Assembly (NCBI GenBank): GCA_934613645.1
Contig: CAKTTC010000002.1
Location: 124,001 to 188,000 of the forward strand
Length of the DNA: 64,000 nucleotides
Origin: an uncultured Opitutales bacterium
Lineage (GTDB): Bacteria; Verrucomicrobiota; Verrucomicrobiia; Opitutales; Intestinicryptomonadaceae
Direction of reading: 5' to 3'
Position numbers and translations under genes: made by a program. Positions 8,312-16,233 of this stretch are shown here, in pieces. Each line of letters starts with the position of its first letter. Positions within the stretch are counted from its first letter, which is position 1. The notes beneath the pieces were generated by a model that searched no databases, was not told the DNA's origin, and worked only from the letters and a program-made list of their open reading frames with translations.

Positions 8312-9937
8312 TTATTCGGTTTTTTGCGGGGTGTCTGCTTCGGCGTTGTCGGCGTCAGGCGCGGGCTGTTCGCTCGTGCCCGCAAGCTTCGCGAAATCCG
8401 ACTTGAGCGCGGCGAGAATGTCGCCCTCCTTAAGCCCCGTTGCCTCCGCCTGTTTGCGGACGTAGAGCAGCAGGCGGACGGCATCGTTGACGTTTTGGCG
8501 GTCTACCTCGTCGGCGTATTTGCCGTTGCGCGCAAGTATGCCCGTGCGGCTGTCGAGCCCCGCAGCGTATTCGGCGGCGTCGGCTTGAACCGCCTTCGTT
8601 TGGTCGATTTCTTTTATGCGCGGGTATACCCAGTCTATCTGACGCTCGAACTGCACGCCTGCGGCTTCGGGCGGTAGGTCGCCGAGAATTTCGCCGCGCT
8701 TGAAAATCCAGATTTGGATTTTGTCGAACAGGCGCGTCCACAGCTCGCGGTATTTTTCGACGGCATCGGACCAAGAAAGCTTAGAGGCACGCGAAGAGCT
8801 GTAATTGCTGTAGCGGTAACCGATGAATGCCTCTTCGGTGGTAATGCCGAAACATGCGCACACGAAGTCGAGGTAGCTTGTGAGCGTCTGAACGTAGTCG
8901 GTGGCGTTTGTTTTGCTCTCGATTGTTTTGACGTCTTCGCCGGGCTCGCCATACATGACCTGATAGGGCTTGAATTCGGCGTAGTCGGAACGCATGTTGA
9001 CTTCGTCGTAGGCAAGGCTTTCGACGTCCTGTGCGTCTTCGGAGTCGTCCTCTGACGCCGACTTTCCCATGTAGTCTTTGTAGCTTTCAAGCGCGGGAAC
9101 GTAGACTTCGGGCGCGATATTTTTGGTGATGAAGTAGGAAATTGAAGACTGTATGACAAACTGCCCGAGCTTGGCTTCGGCAAGGTTTTTTATGTCGTGG
9201 AGAGTGTTGACCGTCGGGGCGAATTTGGTGGAAACGCGCTCTTCCTCCACGCGGTCCGCAAGTCCGATACACACGCAAAATTTTTCGGGAACGACTGTCG
9301 AATGCTCGGCGTCGAAAAGAATAGAGTTGTCGACGCGCCGCCCGATTCGGTAGGCAACAATTTCGTTTTGAGCATCGTAAATAACGCCGTTGCGCTCAAC
9401 CATGCCGTCGGCGCGCTTTATATCGCCCTCCGACTCAGAGCCCACAAGCTCGCTTGGCACAACCGCTATTTTGCCGTTAGACTGAAACACGACAAACACT
9501 TCGCCACAGATAAGCCATTCGCGATACGCCATATTCGTAAACGCAGAAAGCCCATTTTGCAACGAGCCGCGATGTGCCAGAATGTGGTCGAGCCTGTCGA
9601 TTAGGTAGTTTTCAAGCGCGGAATTTACGGCGGGGTTTTGCGCGTAGTTTATGTGCGGCGTAGGCGTGCCGAGTCCGAGCGCGATTTTAAAGAGCAACCC
9701 CGCTATGCGGACGTCGTTGCGCACTGCCGAGCGCAGGTAGGCAATTATTGCGAGGCGGTCGAACGTAGGCAACATTGCGCTTTCGGGCAGCGGGTATGTG
9801 TTGCCGTAAAGCTGCCTTGTGCGCGAGTTGCGCGCGGCGTCGTAATATCCGCCCGCGTTGTTTGTGGAGAGCATGCGCCGCTTGGGCGAAAAGTTTTGCG
9901 CGTAAAGCCTGCGTGCGGTCTGCTTAGTTTGTTGCAT
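8312..9937 (-). CDS. Phage portal protein (lambda family), 541 aa
   Basis: The size and the order terminase, connector, portal, protease fit. The N-terminal half has the portal-like pattern of helices with Asn/Tyr-rich loops (YLRSAVRNDVRIAGLLFKIA), a central region with a conserved FGITTEEAFIGYRYSNYSSSRA stretch similar to lambda gpB-type portals, and a mixed C-terminal clip/crown region ending ADTPQKTE. The gene overlaps the upstream connector candidate by 14 bases. Confidence 0.8.
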   Translation of the reverse strand: MQQTKQTARRLYAQNFSPKRRMLSTNNAGGYYDAARNSRTRQLYGNTYPLPESAMLPTFDRLAIIAYLRSAVRNDVRIAGLLFKIALGLGTPTPHINYAQNPAVNSALENYLIDRLDHILAHRGSLQNGLSAFTNMAYREWLICGEVFVVFQSNGKIAVVPSELVGSESEGDIKRADGMVERNGVIYDAQNEIVAYRIGRRVDNSILFDAEHSTVVPEKFCVCIGLADRVEEERVSTKFAPTVNTLHDIKNLAEAKLGQFVIQSSISYFITKNIAPEVYVPALESYKDYMGKSASEDDSEDAQDVESLAYDEVNMRSDYAEFKPYQVMYGEPGEDVKTIESKTNATDYVQTLTSYLDFVCACFGITTEEAFIGYRYSNYSSSRASKLSWSDAVEKYRELWTRLFDKIQIWIFKRGEILGDLPPEAAGVQFERQIDWVYPRIKEIDQTKAVQADAAEYAAGLDSRTGILARNGKYADEVDRQNVNDAVRLLLYVRKQAEATGLKEGDILAALKSDFAKLAGTSEQPAPDADNAEADTPQKTE

Positions 9938-10199
9938 AAACTACGTCTACCCTCCCATCGTTGATTTTCCGTGCGCCGTTGCCGTCGAGCATGTCTTCAA
10001 GCGCATCGCGCTCGCGGCGCAGTTTGTCGAGCCGCTTCTGCCAGTTCAAAGTGTCGTTGTAAGTCTGCGAAATTCCCTGCGCACTCGAGGCGTCGCCGAG
10101 TTGGTGGACTACGGCGATGCGTTTTTCAAGCAATGCTATTTCGCCGTTTACCTCCGCAAGTCTGCGCTCAATCCGCGCGCGCTGTCTGTTTTTGCCCAT
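9924..10199 (-). CDS. Small head-tail joining (gpW-slot) protein, 91 aa
   Basis: A short, strongly helical and charged protein (RRLAEVNGEIALLEKRIAVV) encoded immediately before the portal and overlapping it by 14 bases. In lambda-like phages the small gpW joining protein lies between large terminase and portal. The size and position match, but the sequence is not specifically recognised. It is separated from the terminase by the plus-strand cargo unit and the gp10-like gene. Confidence 0.5.
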   Translation of the reverse strand: MGKNRQRARIERRLAEVNGEIALLEKRIAVVHQLGDASSAQGISQTYNDTLNWQKRLDKLRRERDALEDMLDGNGARKINDGRVDVVYATN

Positions 10200-10276
10200 A
10201 TATTTTCAAGGGGCGTTTTTGTCAACGGGCGGAATTTTCAAGGTAAAAAATTTTTACTTTTTTTTGAAAAAAACTG

Positions 10277-10305
10277 TTGACAAATTCAAAACAAGCGCGA
10301 ATAAT
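10277..10305 (+). promoter_or_regulatory. Strong sigma-70 type promoter for peptide unit
   Basis: TTGACA at 10277-10282 is followed after 17 bases by AATAAT at 10300-10305. This is a near-consensus promoter pointing in the plus direction, against the surrounding late genes. It would drive the hydrophobic peptide and the RHH gene. Confidence 0.75.
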
Positions 10306-10330
10306 AGCGGGCATAATTTAGTTCTTTAAC

Positions 10331-10373
10331 AGGTCAAAAAAAATCGCAAGGGTTGCAGCCCTTGCGACGACCT
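10331..10373 (+). promoter_or_regulatory. 5' UTR hairpin ahead of hydrophobic peptide
   Basis: TCGCAAGGG at 10344-10352 pairs with CCCTTGCGA at 10359-10367 (loop of six), and AGGTC at 10331-10335 pairs with GACCT at 10369-10373. The structure lies just upstream of the ribosome binding site and may stabilise the transcript or take part in refolding that exposes or hides the site. Confidence 0.65.
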
Positions 10374-10395
10374 CAACAGAGAGGAGGTGATTAAG

Positions 10396-10467
10396 ATGAA
10401 AATGTTAATAATCGTCCTAAAAGTGATAAAGGCGATAATCGACATTATCATTGCGTTGTCAAGCTAA
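10396..10467 (+). CDS. 23-residue hydrophobic peptide, type I toxin-like
   Basis: The frame encodes MKMLIIVLKVIKAIIDIIIA followed by LSS: a basic N-terminus and one membrane-spanning helix. The ribosome site GGAGG at 10383-10387 lies eight bases before the ATG. Ten bases over that site (10378-10387) are perfectly complementary to 10497-10506 in the 3' UTR. Small hydrophobic peptides with such a buried ribosome site are typical of type I toxins, and Bacteroidota elements carry comparable tiny peptides near DNA-binding genes. No antisense RNA promoter was identified, so toxin function is a hypothesis. Confidence 0.65.
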   Translation: MKMLIIVLKVIKAIIDIIIALSS

Positions 10468-10475
10468 AACTTGAC

Positions 10476-10511
10476 CGCGAGCCGAAAGGCTCGCGCCCTC
10501 CTCTCTTTTTT
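10476..10511 (+). terminator. Hairpin plus anti-SD and T-run
   Basis: CGCGAGCC and GGCTCGCG form a perfect eight-pair stem with a GAAA loop (10476-10495). This is followed by CCCTCCTCTC and six Ts (10506-10511). The hairpin is separated from the Ts by the anti-SD, so either the hairpin alone or the long SD:anti-SD duplex, which ends right at the T-run, could cause termination. Confidence 0.6.
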
Positions 10512-10533
10512 AACAAAAGCGAAAGGATATTTT

Positions 10534-10716
10534 ATGAAATCGGAAAAAACGGAAGAAAAACGCGGCGGAGCGCGCAAGGGCGCGGGGCGAAAGCCCGTTG
10601 CCGACAAGCGCAAGAATTTTTTGATTATGCTAAACGACGCCGAGCGCGCCAAGCTCGACAAACTGCGCGGGAATATGGGCGCAAGCGAATTTATCCGCCG
10701 AAAGCTCGGGTTGTAG
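10534..10716 (+). CDS. Ribbon-helix-helix-type DNA-binding protein, 60 aa
   Basis: The start at ATG 10534 has AAAGGA seven bases upstream. The protein has a basic Gly/Arg/Lys N-terminus (GGARKGAGRKPVADKRK) followed by an RHH-like core (FLIMLNDAERAKLDKLRGNM). The C-terminal half is nearly the same as the protein at 26,460-26,696. It follows the hydrophobic peptide and converges tail-to-tail with the gp10-like gene, with two bases between stops. It may repress the upstream promoter (inference). Confidence 0.7.
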   Translation: MKSEKTEEKRGGARKGAGRKPVADKRKNFLIMLNDAERAKLDKLRGNMGASEFIRRKLGL

Positions 10717-10718
10717 CT

Positions 10719-11501
10719 CTACTTGGAAATGAGCGAAACGTAGCGGTATTGCTTTACTGTTGTTGCCGCCGCGTTGAACACGCCCTTTTCAAGCGACTTT
10801 TTAAAGGCCGTTCCCCTGCTGCGCACGGCGCGCGCAAGTTTGCCCCTGTCGGTCTTGCTTGCAAGCCGCGAAACGTTTGTTGCAATTAGTTTGATGTTGA
10901 CACTTCCCTCGAGGCGAACGCTGCCGAAACCGCATTGCGCGCCCACAAGCGGCGCGCGGGCGCGGCGTTCTTTGCCCCGCAGCTTGGGCGGCATTGCGTC
11001 GATTTGCGACGCCGAAAAACCAGTCGCCAAAGCGACGGAATACCAGCTGCCCGCAGTCAAGCCCTGTTTTTGGGCAATGTCATTTGTCCACATATCAACG
11101 TCTTTTAGGTAGTCGTTAAAAGACGCGGAAACGGTATTCCACAGGGCAAGAGGAAGGTGGTGTCCAGTTTTCATTTTTACATTGTCAAAAGAGGAATCTG
11201 TGTCGACAAGATGGAATTTCCCCGTCTGAAAATCACGAAACCACAGATAGCCCGCCTTGCCGCCGCGCGCACCCGTGCCGAGGCTGAAATCGTTCCCCCG
11301 AAGAGCCTTGCGGACGGCTTTCGGGAAGATTTTCGCCGTCTGAAGAATCGGGGCCCAGTTGGCGCAAGTTTTGGCGATTGCTACGGCTTCGCCGCGCATA
11401 ACATCGGGAAGCGAAACGTCGAAATGTTTTTTTAAATGCTCGCAAACCTTTTTGACGTAGGCGGTATTTGCAAGGCTTGCATTGATTGTTTTGAGGCTCA
11501 T
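10719..11501 (-). CDS. HK97 gp10-like/minor virion protein candidate, 260 aa
   Basis: The start is the ATG at 11499-11501 (MSLKTINASLANTAYV), forming an ATGA overlap with the terminase stop; the longer upstream frame is terminase coding. The C-terminal part (KLARAVRSRGTAFKKSLEKG) is basic and helical. The central part is mixed, with GTGARGGKAGYLWFRDF. It is encoded between terminase and the portal block. A head-morphogenesis role is inferred; I do not recognise a precise family. Confidence 0.55.
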   Translation of the reverse strand: MSLKTINASLANTAYVKKVCEHLKKHFDVSLPDVMRGEAVAIAKTCANWAPILQTAKIFPKAVRKALRGNDFSLGTGARGGKAGYLWFRDFQTGKFHLVDTDSSFDNVKMKTGHHLPLALWNTVSASFNDYLKDVDMWTNDIAQKQGLTAGSWYSVALATGFSASQIDAMPPKLRGKERRARAPLVGAQCGFGSVRLEGSVNIKLIATNVSRLASKTDRGKLARAVRSRGTAFKKSLEKGVFNAAATTVKQYRYVSLISK

Positions 11502-13408
11502 TGGCGGGTTATTTTGCGGTTGCGGGTTGGACGATGTCGGCGCGTCGGGCGGCGTCGGGCGGGCTGAGTTGCGGCATCGGTCGGCTGCGCGGGCGCGGGA
11601 TTTTCCGACGGCGGTTTCGGTGCGGCGGGTTGGACGATGTCGGCAATGCGCGGCGAGAATTGAATTGCGCCGTGGCGGTGCAGCTTCGCCCAGTCGGCGA
11701 TTGCCAGCTGATAGCACTCGAGGTCGAATTGGTGGTTGTCGGCGCGGAGCTGTTTCCAGTAGTTCACGCGGCGGCCGCGCTCGTATTTTTCGGCTTGGAC
11801 TTCAGCGAAAAGTTCGCGAACGTAGCCGCGCTCGATGAAGCGGTATACATACCAGTTCGACGCCGTGCCGCTGCGTCGGCGGGCTATTTCGCCCTTGTAA
11901 AGCCCCGACTTAACTGTTAACTGCTTGATTGCCCCCGTTGTAAATTTGATGTATTTCTTTTTGCCCGTAAAGGCGTTGAACGCACTTTCGACGAACGGAC
12001 GCGTTTGCTGTTTGTCGGGCGCGCCGACGATTGCCAGCCAACCGTCGAAGCGGCGCGGGTAGATGGCGTCGTAGACTTCCTGCTCGCGGTCGCGGTAGTT
12101 GATGTCAATGCCCACGTAGGACGCCGAGTATTTTTCCTGCATTGCCGCGACGTCCTCGAACGAGGTGAGCGTGCCCCAGTCGAGCAGGTATGAGCCGCTT
12201 TCGTCGTAGCCGCGCACGTTGAAGCGCAGGTCGCGCCGCTGAACGTCTACGGTGATAACGCGCACTTTGCCCTTGAGTTCGCCGCGGTTGTAGTCGCGCG
12301 CGCACGCGCTCAGCAGTTCGGGGTCCGAATTGTGGGTTTCCTCTTCCCACGGTTCGGCAAGCCAAGAGTTCACGAAATTTTGGAGTTCGTCGGTCTTGCG
12401 CGAATTGTTGGCGGCGCAGAATTTCGCGGCGATGTCGCCCCAGCAGAGCGTCGGAGCGTAGAGCGAAGAGAGATGGTAGCCCCGATGACCGACGACGGCG
12501 GCGGAGTTCGTCGGCTGCCACTGCCCCTGCTCGATGCAACGCAGGCGTTGGGCGTCTGTTATCGGACGGCCGCATTCTTGACAGTAGTAGAGCGCGGTTT
12601 CGCGCACGCGGGCAATGTCCCAGTCTTCGCCGTCGTCTTCGCGACGATACCAGTGCAGGTATTTAAATTCGAAGTCGATGAGCGCGCCGCAATGCGGACA
12701 AGGAACAAAGTATTTGCGACGGTCGCTCTGCGCGTAGGAAACGCTAATGTTGCCGCTTTCGACCGTTGGCGTGGAACTGCGGACAATGAGCTTGTAGATA
12801 AAGGATTTTGTGCGCTCTTCAAGCAGCGAACGGGCGTCGGCCTCCTTTTCGGTGGCGGGCGGGAATTTGTCGATTTCGTCTTCAAGCAAAAGCGCGATTG
12901 GCTCGGAAGACACTTTAGAAGCCGAACCTACGCCCGTGAAGAATACGGAACAGCTGTCGAAAGACTGGTCAAGCGTGGTGATGTCGTCGGCGGATTCGGG
13001 CTTGTGGCGAGAAAGGACGTCGGCGTTTTTTACAAGCGGAAGCCAGCGAGCCTTGGAAAAACGGCGCGCGATGGCGTCGGTCGGGAATGCAAGCATGGAG
13101 CGGCGCGGGTTGCAGTCGACCGTGTAGGCAAGCCCGACCATTTGGCAGGTTGTTTTCCCCGTCTGCGTGCCCCAAACCAAGTCCATCTCCTGCACGGCGG
13201 CGTCGCGAAAGCATTCAAGCGGTTCGCGCATGTAGGCGCATGATTCCGTCGAAAAAATGCCGCTGCGCTCCGTGATTTGCGGCGGCAGGTAGAGCGACGT
13301 TTCAGCCCATTTGACAACCGACGGCTTTTCGAGCGGCGAAAACATCGCAAGAATTAGGTCGGACGTCCGCCGAAGTTTATTGCGCAAGTCTACTACTATG
13401 TTGTGCAT
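11498..13408 (-). CDS. Terminase large subunit, GpA type, 636 aa
   Basis: This is the packaging motor. Walker A is WGTQTGKTT at residues 79-87, and a Walker B-like ALLLEDEID is at about 172-180. Two CxxC pairs (VPCPHCG and YYCQECG) form a zinc-binding insert between ATPase and nuclease parts, as in lambda gpA. The C-terminal nuclease part contains VITVDVQRRDLRF. The last 40 residues are Pro/Ala/Arg-rich. It lies directly after the small subunit and the length matches the family. Confidence 0.92.
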   Translation of the reverse strand: MHNIVVDLRNKLRRTSDLILAMFSPLEKPSVVKWAETSLYLPPQITERSGIFSTESCAYMREPLECFRDAAVQEMDLVWGTQTGKTTCQMVGLAYTVDCNPRRSMLAFPTDAIARRFSKARWLPLVKNADVLSRHKPESADDITTLDQSFDSCSVFFTGVGSASKVSSEPIALLLEDEIDKFPPATEKEADARSLLEERTKSFIYKLIVRSSTPTVESGNISVSYAQSDRRKYFVPCPHCGALIDFEFKYLHWYRREDDGEDWDIARVRETALYYCQECGRPITDAQRLRCIEQGQWQPTNSAAVVGHRGYHLSSLYAPTLCWGDIAAKFCAANNSRKTDELQNFVNSWLAEPWEEETHNSDPELLSACARDYNRGELKGKVRVITVDVQRRDLRFNVRGYDESGSYLLDWGTLTSFEDVAAMQEKYSASYVGIDINYRDREQEVYDAIYPRRFDGWLAIVGAPDKQQTRPFVESAFNAFTGKKKYIKFTTGAIKQLTVKSGLYKGEIARRRSGTASNWYVYRFIERGYVRELFAEVQAEKYERGRRVNYWKQLRADNHQFDLECYQLAIADWAKLHRHGAIQFSPRIADIVQPAAPKPPSENPAPAQPTDAATQPARRRPTRRHRPTRNRKITRQ

Positions 13409-13429
13409 TATATTATATGGGCGCGGACG

Positions 13430-14152
13430 TCAACGCGCGGACGGCTCGGACGGCAACCGCGCGGCAGAAGACTCTGTGAAATCGGGTTCGGGCGACTCGG
13501 CGGCGAACTGTTTGCGCACGGCATCGAGCATTTGCGCCTGCCAGCGGTCGGTTTCGGGCGTAATGACGGACAACGCCTCTTCGGGCGTCGCAAGCCCAGC
13601 AACGCGACGCGCAACTTTTCGCGGGAATATCTGGATTGCCGCCGAAAAGGCTTCAAAACACTTTTTGACAACCTCCGACACTTCTGACATCGTGATGACA
13701 TCGCGCCGCATTTTCGCGAGCTGTATCTCCGACATCGTCGCATCGGCTTCGGCTTGGCGGATTTTCGCGGCCAGCAGGCGGTCATCGCCCTTATTTTTAA
13801 AGAGTATCGGCAAAACAACGCGCGCGTCGAAAAGCCCCGCTACAGGAACTACGGAATTTTCCGAAATTTTGCGCGAAACATACTGCTTCGTAACGCCGCA
13901 TAACTCGGCAATCTCGATTTGTTTGAAAAAATAGCGTCGGTCGCATTCTTTAATTTCGTCGGCAACTGATGTAGGTTCGATTTTTCCCTCCGAACCGTCC
14001 TCAACAGATAAATTTTCCGCCGGCGTTTTTGGCGACAACAGAGCTTCAGGCACGGTCAACTTATCGGCGTTTTTTTTTCGAGCCGTTTTGTGGGCTTTTT
14101 TTAGACTTTTGGCGGTATTTTCGACCTTTCTTTTCTCTAAAGTTTTTTTCAT
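13430..14152 (-). CDS. Terminase small subunit, 240 aa
   Basis: After a basic, low-complexity N-terminus (about residues 1-65) comes an HTH of the type EIAELCGVTKQYVSRKI (about residues 80-96), then a long helical C-terminal part rich in Ala and Met. This is the layout of Nu1-like small terminases, which bind the packaging site. It lies 21 bases before the large subunit gene. The ribosome site is weak. Confidence 0.75.
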   Translation of the reverse strand: MKKTLEKRKVENTAKSLKKAHKTARKKNADKLTVPEALLSPKTPAENLSVEDGSEGKIEPTSVADEIKECDRRYFFKQIEIAELCGVTKQYVSRKISENSVVPVAGLFDARVVLPILFKNKGDDRLLAAKIRQAEADATMSEIQLAKMRRDVITMSEVSEVVKKCFEAFSAAIQIFPRKVARRVAGLATPEEALSVITPETDRWQAQMLDAVRKQFAAESPEPDFTESSAARLPSEPSAR

Positions 14153-14266
14153 AATATTTTGTTTAATAAATAGTTAAAGTCAGTCAACCAAAAATTTTTA
14201 CTCCTCGCAAACAAACGCCGCCCCCCGAGTCTCACCTCCGAGATAAGTGATTTTTAGAAGTAACTT

Positions 14267-14758
14267 TCAATCTGAGCTCGGCAAACGCGCGGGCGGCTCG
14301 GAGGAAGAAAAGTTAAAACCGAGTTGTTCGGCGACGTTTGTTTGTGGAGTGTTTGAAGACTGATGCGGTAATGGTGGCAGGCCGTTGAGATAGCGTTCGA
14401 TTGTCATGCGGACAACGCCCAAAACTTCAACGACCTGCGCCTTTTTGTTTGCGATTGCCTGCCGACTGTAGCCGAACTCAGCTCCTATGTCTTCGTAGGC
14501 TCGGCTGTCGAGATTGGCGAGTTTGCGCAGGCTTGCGACAAAAGAGCTTTGCGGGAGCTGCTCGCAGACTGCCAAAAAGAGCACGACGGAAACCCGCGCA
14601 GACTGGTTTCGAATCAAGTCAAGCAGGGCGTCGAACTGTTTCGAATTCGTTCGCAAGCCGAGCCGCCGCAGTTCGTCGTCTACGGCGACCTCGAGCATGT
14701 CTTCGTCTCGGGAGAACTTGAAGTCTTCAAACGGCTCAAGTGTGTGTGGGCGGTTCAT
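14267..14758 (-). CDS. HTH protein, possible late regulator, 163 aa
   Basis: Residues about 83-115 (YEDIGAEFGYSRQAIANKKA) form a helix-turn-helix like sigma region 4 or phage transcription regulators. The N-terminal part is helical and acidic, and the C-terminal 40 residues are Pro/Ser/Asn-rich. Placed between the replication gene and the terminase, it is in the usual slot for a late-gene activator, or a cos/pac-binding accessory. The start overlaps the upstream gene by four bases. Confidence 0.6.
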   Translation of the reverse strand: MNRPHTLEPFEDFKFSRDEDMLEVAVDDELRRLGLRTNSKQFDALLDLIRNQSARVSVVLFLAVCEQLPQSSFVASLRKLANLDSRAYEDIGAEFGYSRQAIANKKAQVVEVLGVVRMTIERYLNGLPPLPHQSSNTPQTNVAEQLGFNFSSSEPPARLPSSD

Positions 14759-16053
14759 TGCATTAGGGGTTGGGAGTCGTCAATGATTAGGCTGCGGCGC
14801 AGGATTTCGCGCAGCTCATCGGGTGTGGCTGCCGCTTGGTAGTCTGCCCACTTGAGCGCGTCGAATGCGTCAAAGTCTGTGTTGCGTATTTGGGTGAGGG
14901 CGAACCGCCAATGTTTTGGGGGCTTGCCTGTTGCAAGCATTGCGTCGAGAGCCTCGGCGGGGACTCTGTTTGCTTTGCTGTCGGCGCGGAGCTTAGCGTC
15001 GGCGCAGGCCGCGCGCCAATCGACAATCGGCCTATTTCCCGTGCGCCAGCCGAGCTTTTGCCAGTAGTAAAACGCCGCCGCGATTTCAGCGAGCGTCTTT
15101 GCCCGATTGCCTGCTTTCCAACCGATTTTCTCCGCGTGGGCTTGCCACGCCGCCAACGTCGGCGGTCTAAAGTCCGCGACGTTAACCCCCCGCGACCGTC
15201 GATTTTTAGACGGGCGCAAGGGCGAGGGCGGTATGCCGTCGCCCATGTTGTGTGCGTCTTCCACGGCGGGCGAATCGGCGCAAGCCGTGCCCGCGTCGGG
15301 AACAACGCCCGAACCGTTCGCGTCTTGGGCGAAGCCGCTATGAGCTTCGCCGTCCGTCGCGGGCGATATGTCCGCGACGCCTTGCGAGGGCGATATGCCC
15401 GAGCCTCCCCGCGCGTCCGCTATGGGCGCGCCCTGCGGCGGCGTTATGCCGTCGCAACCTTTGGCGTAGCCCTTTTTGCCATTTTCGGCGTCGGGGGGGC
15501 TTAGGGGGGTATTTTCTTCTTTCTGCTTTATTCTTTTATAGCCATTTTTTGCCATTCCGCGCGTATGGCAAAATATGCGGTTGCCATTTTTTGCCATAGC
15601 TTTGCCATTTTTGCCATTTTCGATTTCGGGCGAAGATTCGCGCGAATCGTCTTCCGCGCCGCCTGTAAAGCCATTGTCCGAGCCTTTCGGCGGATATTCC
15701 GCGCCGCGAATGTCATCGTCGCCCCCGTCGTCTTCGACGTCCGAAAAACCGCCGTCAAACGCGTTTTGCGCGGCCTGCTGACTTTGCCAACGAGCGCGCG
15801 CGCCCCTGCGCCCCGCCTCCGCGCGAACGTCGCGCAAGCCCGAATCGTGCGACTCGTCCTTTTGCCACGTCCGCGAAATATTGCGCCAAGCCACGGCCGC
15901 CGCGCGTGTTGAAAACTCGTGAGCCGAGCCGAAGTGGTAGTCGATGAGCGCGCCCATTAAGTCGGCGCGTTCTGCGTCGTCGAAATCGGCGATGTCGTCG
16001 AACCAACACGCGCGCAACCGATACGACGCCTTGCAATCGTCAACGCCCGCCAT
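14755..16053 (-). CDS. Phage replication protein (DUF6291-like N-terminus), 432 aa
   Basis: The start is the ATG at 16051-16053 (MAGVDDCKASYRLRACWFDD), two bases after a 48-residue gene. The N-terminal 85 residues (ADFDDAERADLMGALIDYHF) resemble the DUF6291 domain of phage replication or primosome proteins. A long low-complexity middle (about 110-300) is Gly/Asp/Asn/Ala-rich. The C-terminal part (AWQAHAEKIGWKAGNRAKT) resembles the end domain often paired with phage replication initiators. Loader or initiator function is inferred. Confidence 0.6.
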   Translation of the reverse strand: MAGVDDCKASYRLRACWFDDIADFDDAERADLMGALIDYHFGSAHEFSTRAAAVAWRNISRTWQKDESHDSGLRDVRAEAGRRGARARWQSQQAAQNAFDGGFSDVEDDGGDDDIRGAEYPPKGSDNGFTGGAEDDSRESSPEIENGKNGKAMAKNGNRIFCHTRGMAKNGYKRIKQKEENTPLSPPDAENGKKGYAKGCDGITPPQGAPIADARGGSGISPSQGVADISPATDGEAHSGFAQDANGSGVVPDAGTACADSPAVEDAHNMGDGIPPSPLRPSKNRRSRGVNVADFRPPTLAAWQAHAEKIGWKAGNRAKTLAEIAAAFYYWQKLGWRTGNRPIVDWRAACADAKLRADSKANRVPAEALDAMLATGKPPKHWRFALTQIRNTDFDAFDALKWADYQAAATPDELREILRRSLIIDDSQPLMQ

Positions 16054-16055
16054 CG

Positions 16056-16202
16056 TCAAGCCCTCTCCCAAACGCCGTAAAGGCCGGGTTTGCCTTTGTG
16101 GTCCTGCGCTGTCAGCCAGTCGCCGAACGTGCACGTTAACAAGCCGTCGTTGCGCAGCTTGCGCCAATAAAAATAGGCGTCGCAAAAAGTAAGGTATTTC
16201 AT
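16056..16202 (-). CDS. Small phage protein, 48 aa
   Basis: A frame from ATG at 16200-16202 encodes MKYLTFCDAYFYWRKLRNDG and ends KPGLYGVWERA. It is aromatic-rich, without a membrane segment, and is placed two bases before the replication gene, so translational coupling is likely. The codon pattern matches the neighbouring genes. Function unknown. Confidence 0.55.
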   Translation of the reverse strand: MKYLTFCDAYFYWRKLRNDGLLTCTFGDWLTAQDHKGKPGLYGVWERA

Positions 16203-16233
16203 ATTTTTTTAATGTAAAATGTTAAAATCATTT

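Noticed and set aside
12332..13243. 303-residue plus-strand frame opposite the large terminase
   Set aside because: Shadow of terminase codons; no independent ribosome site or known domain.
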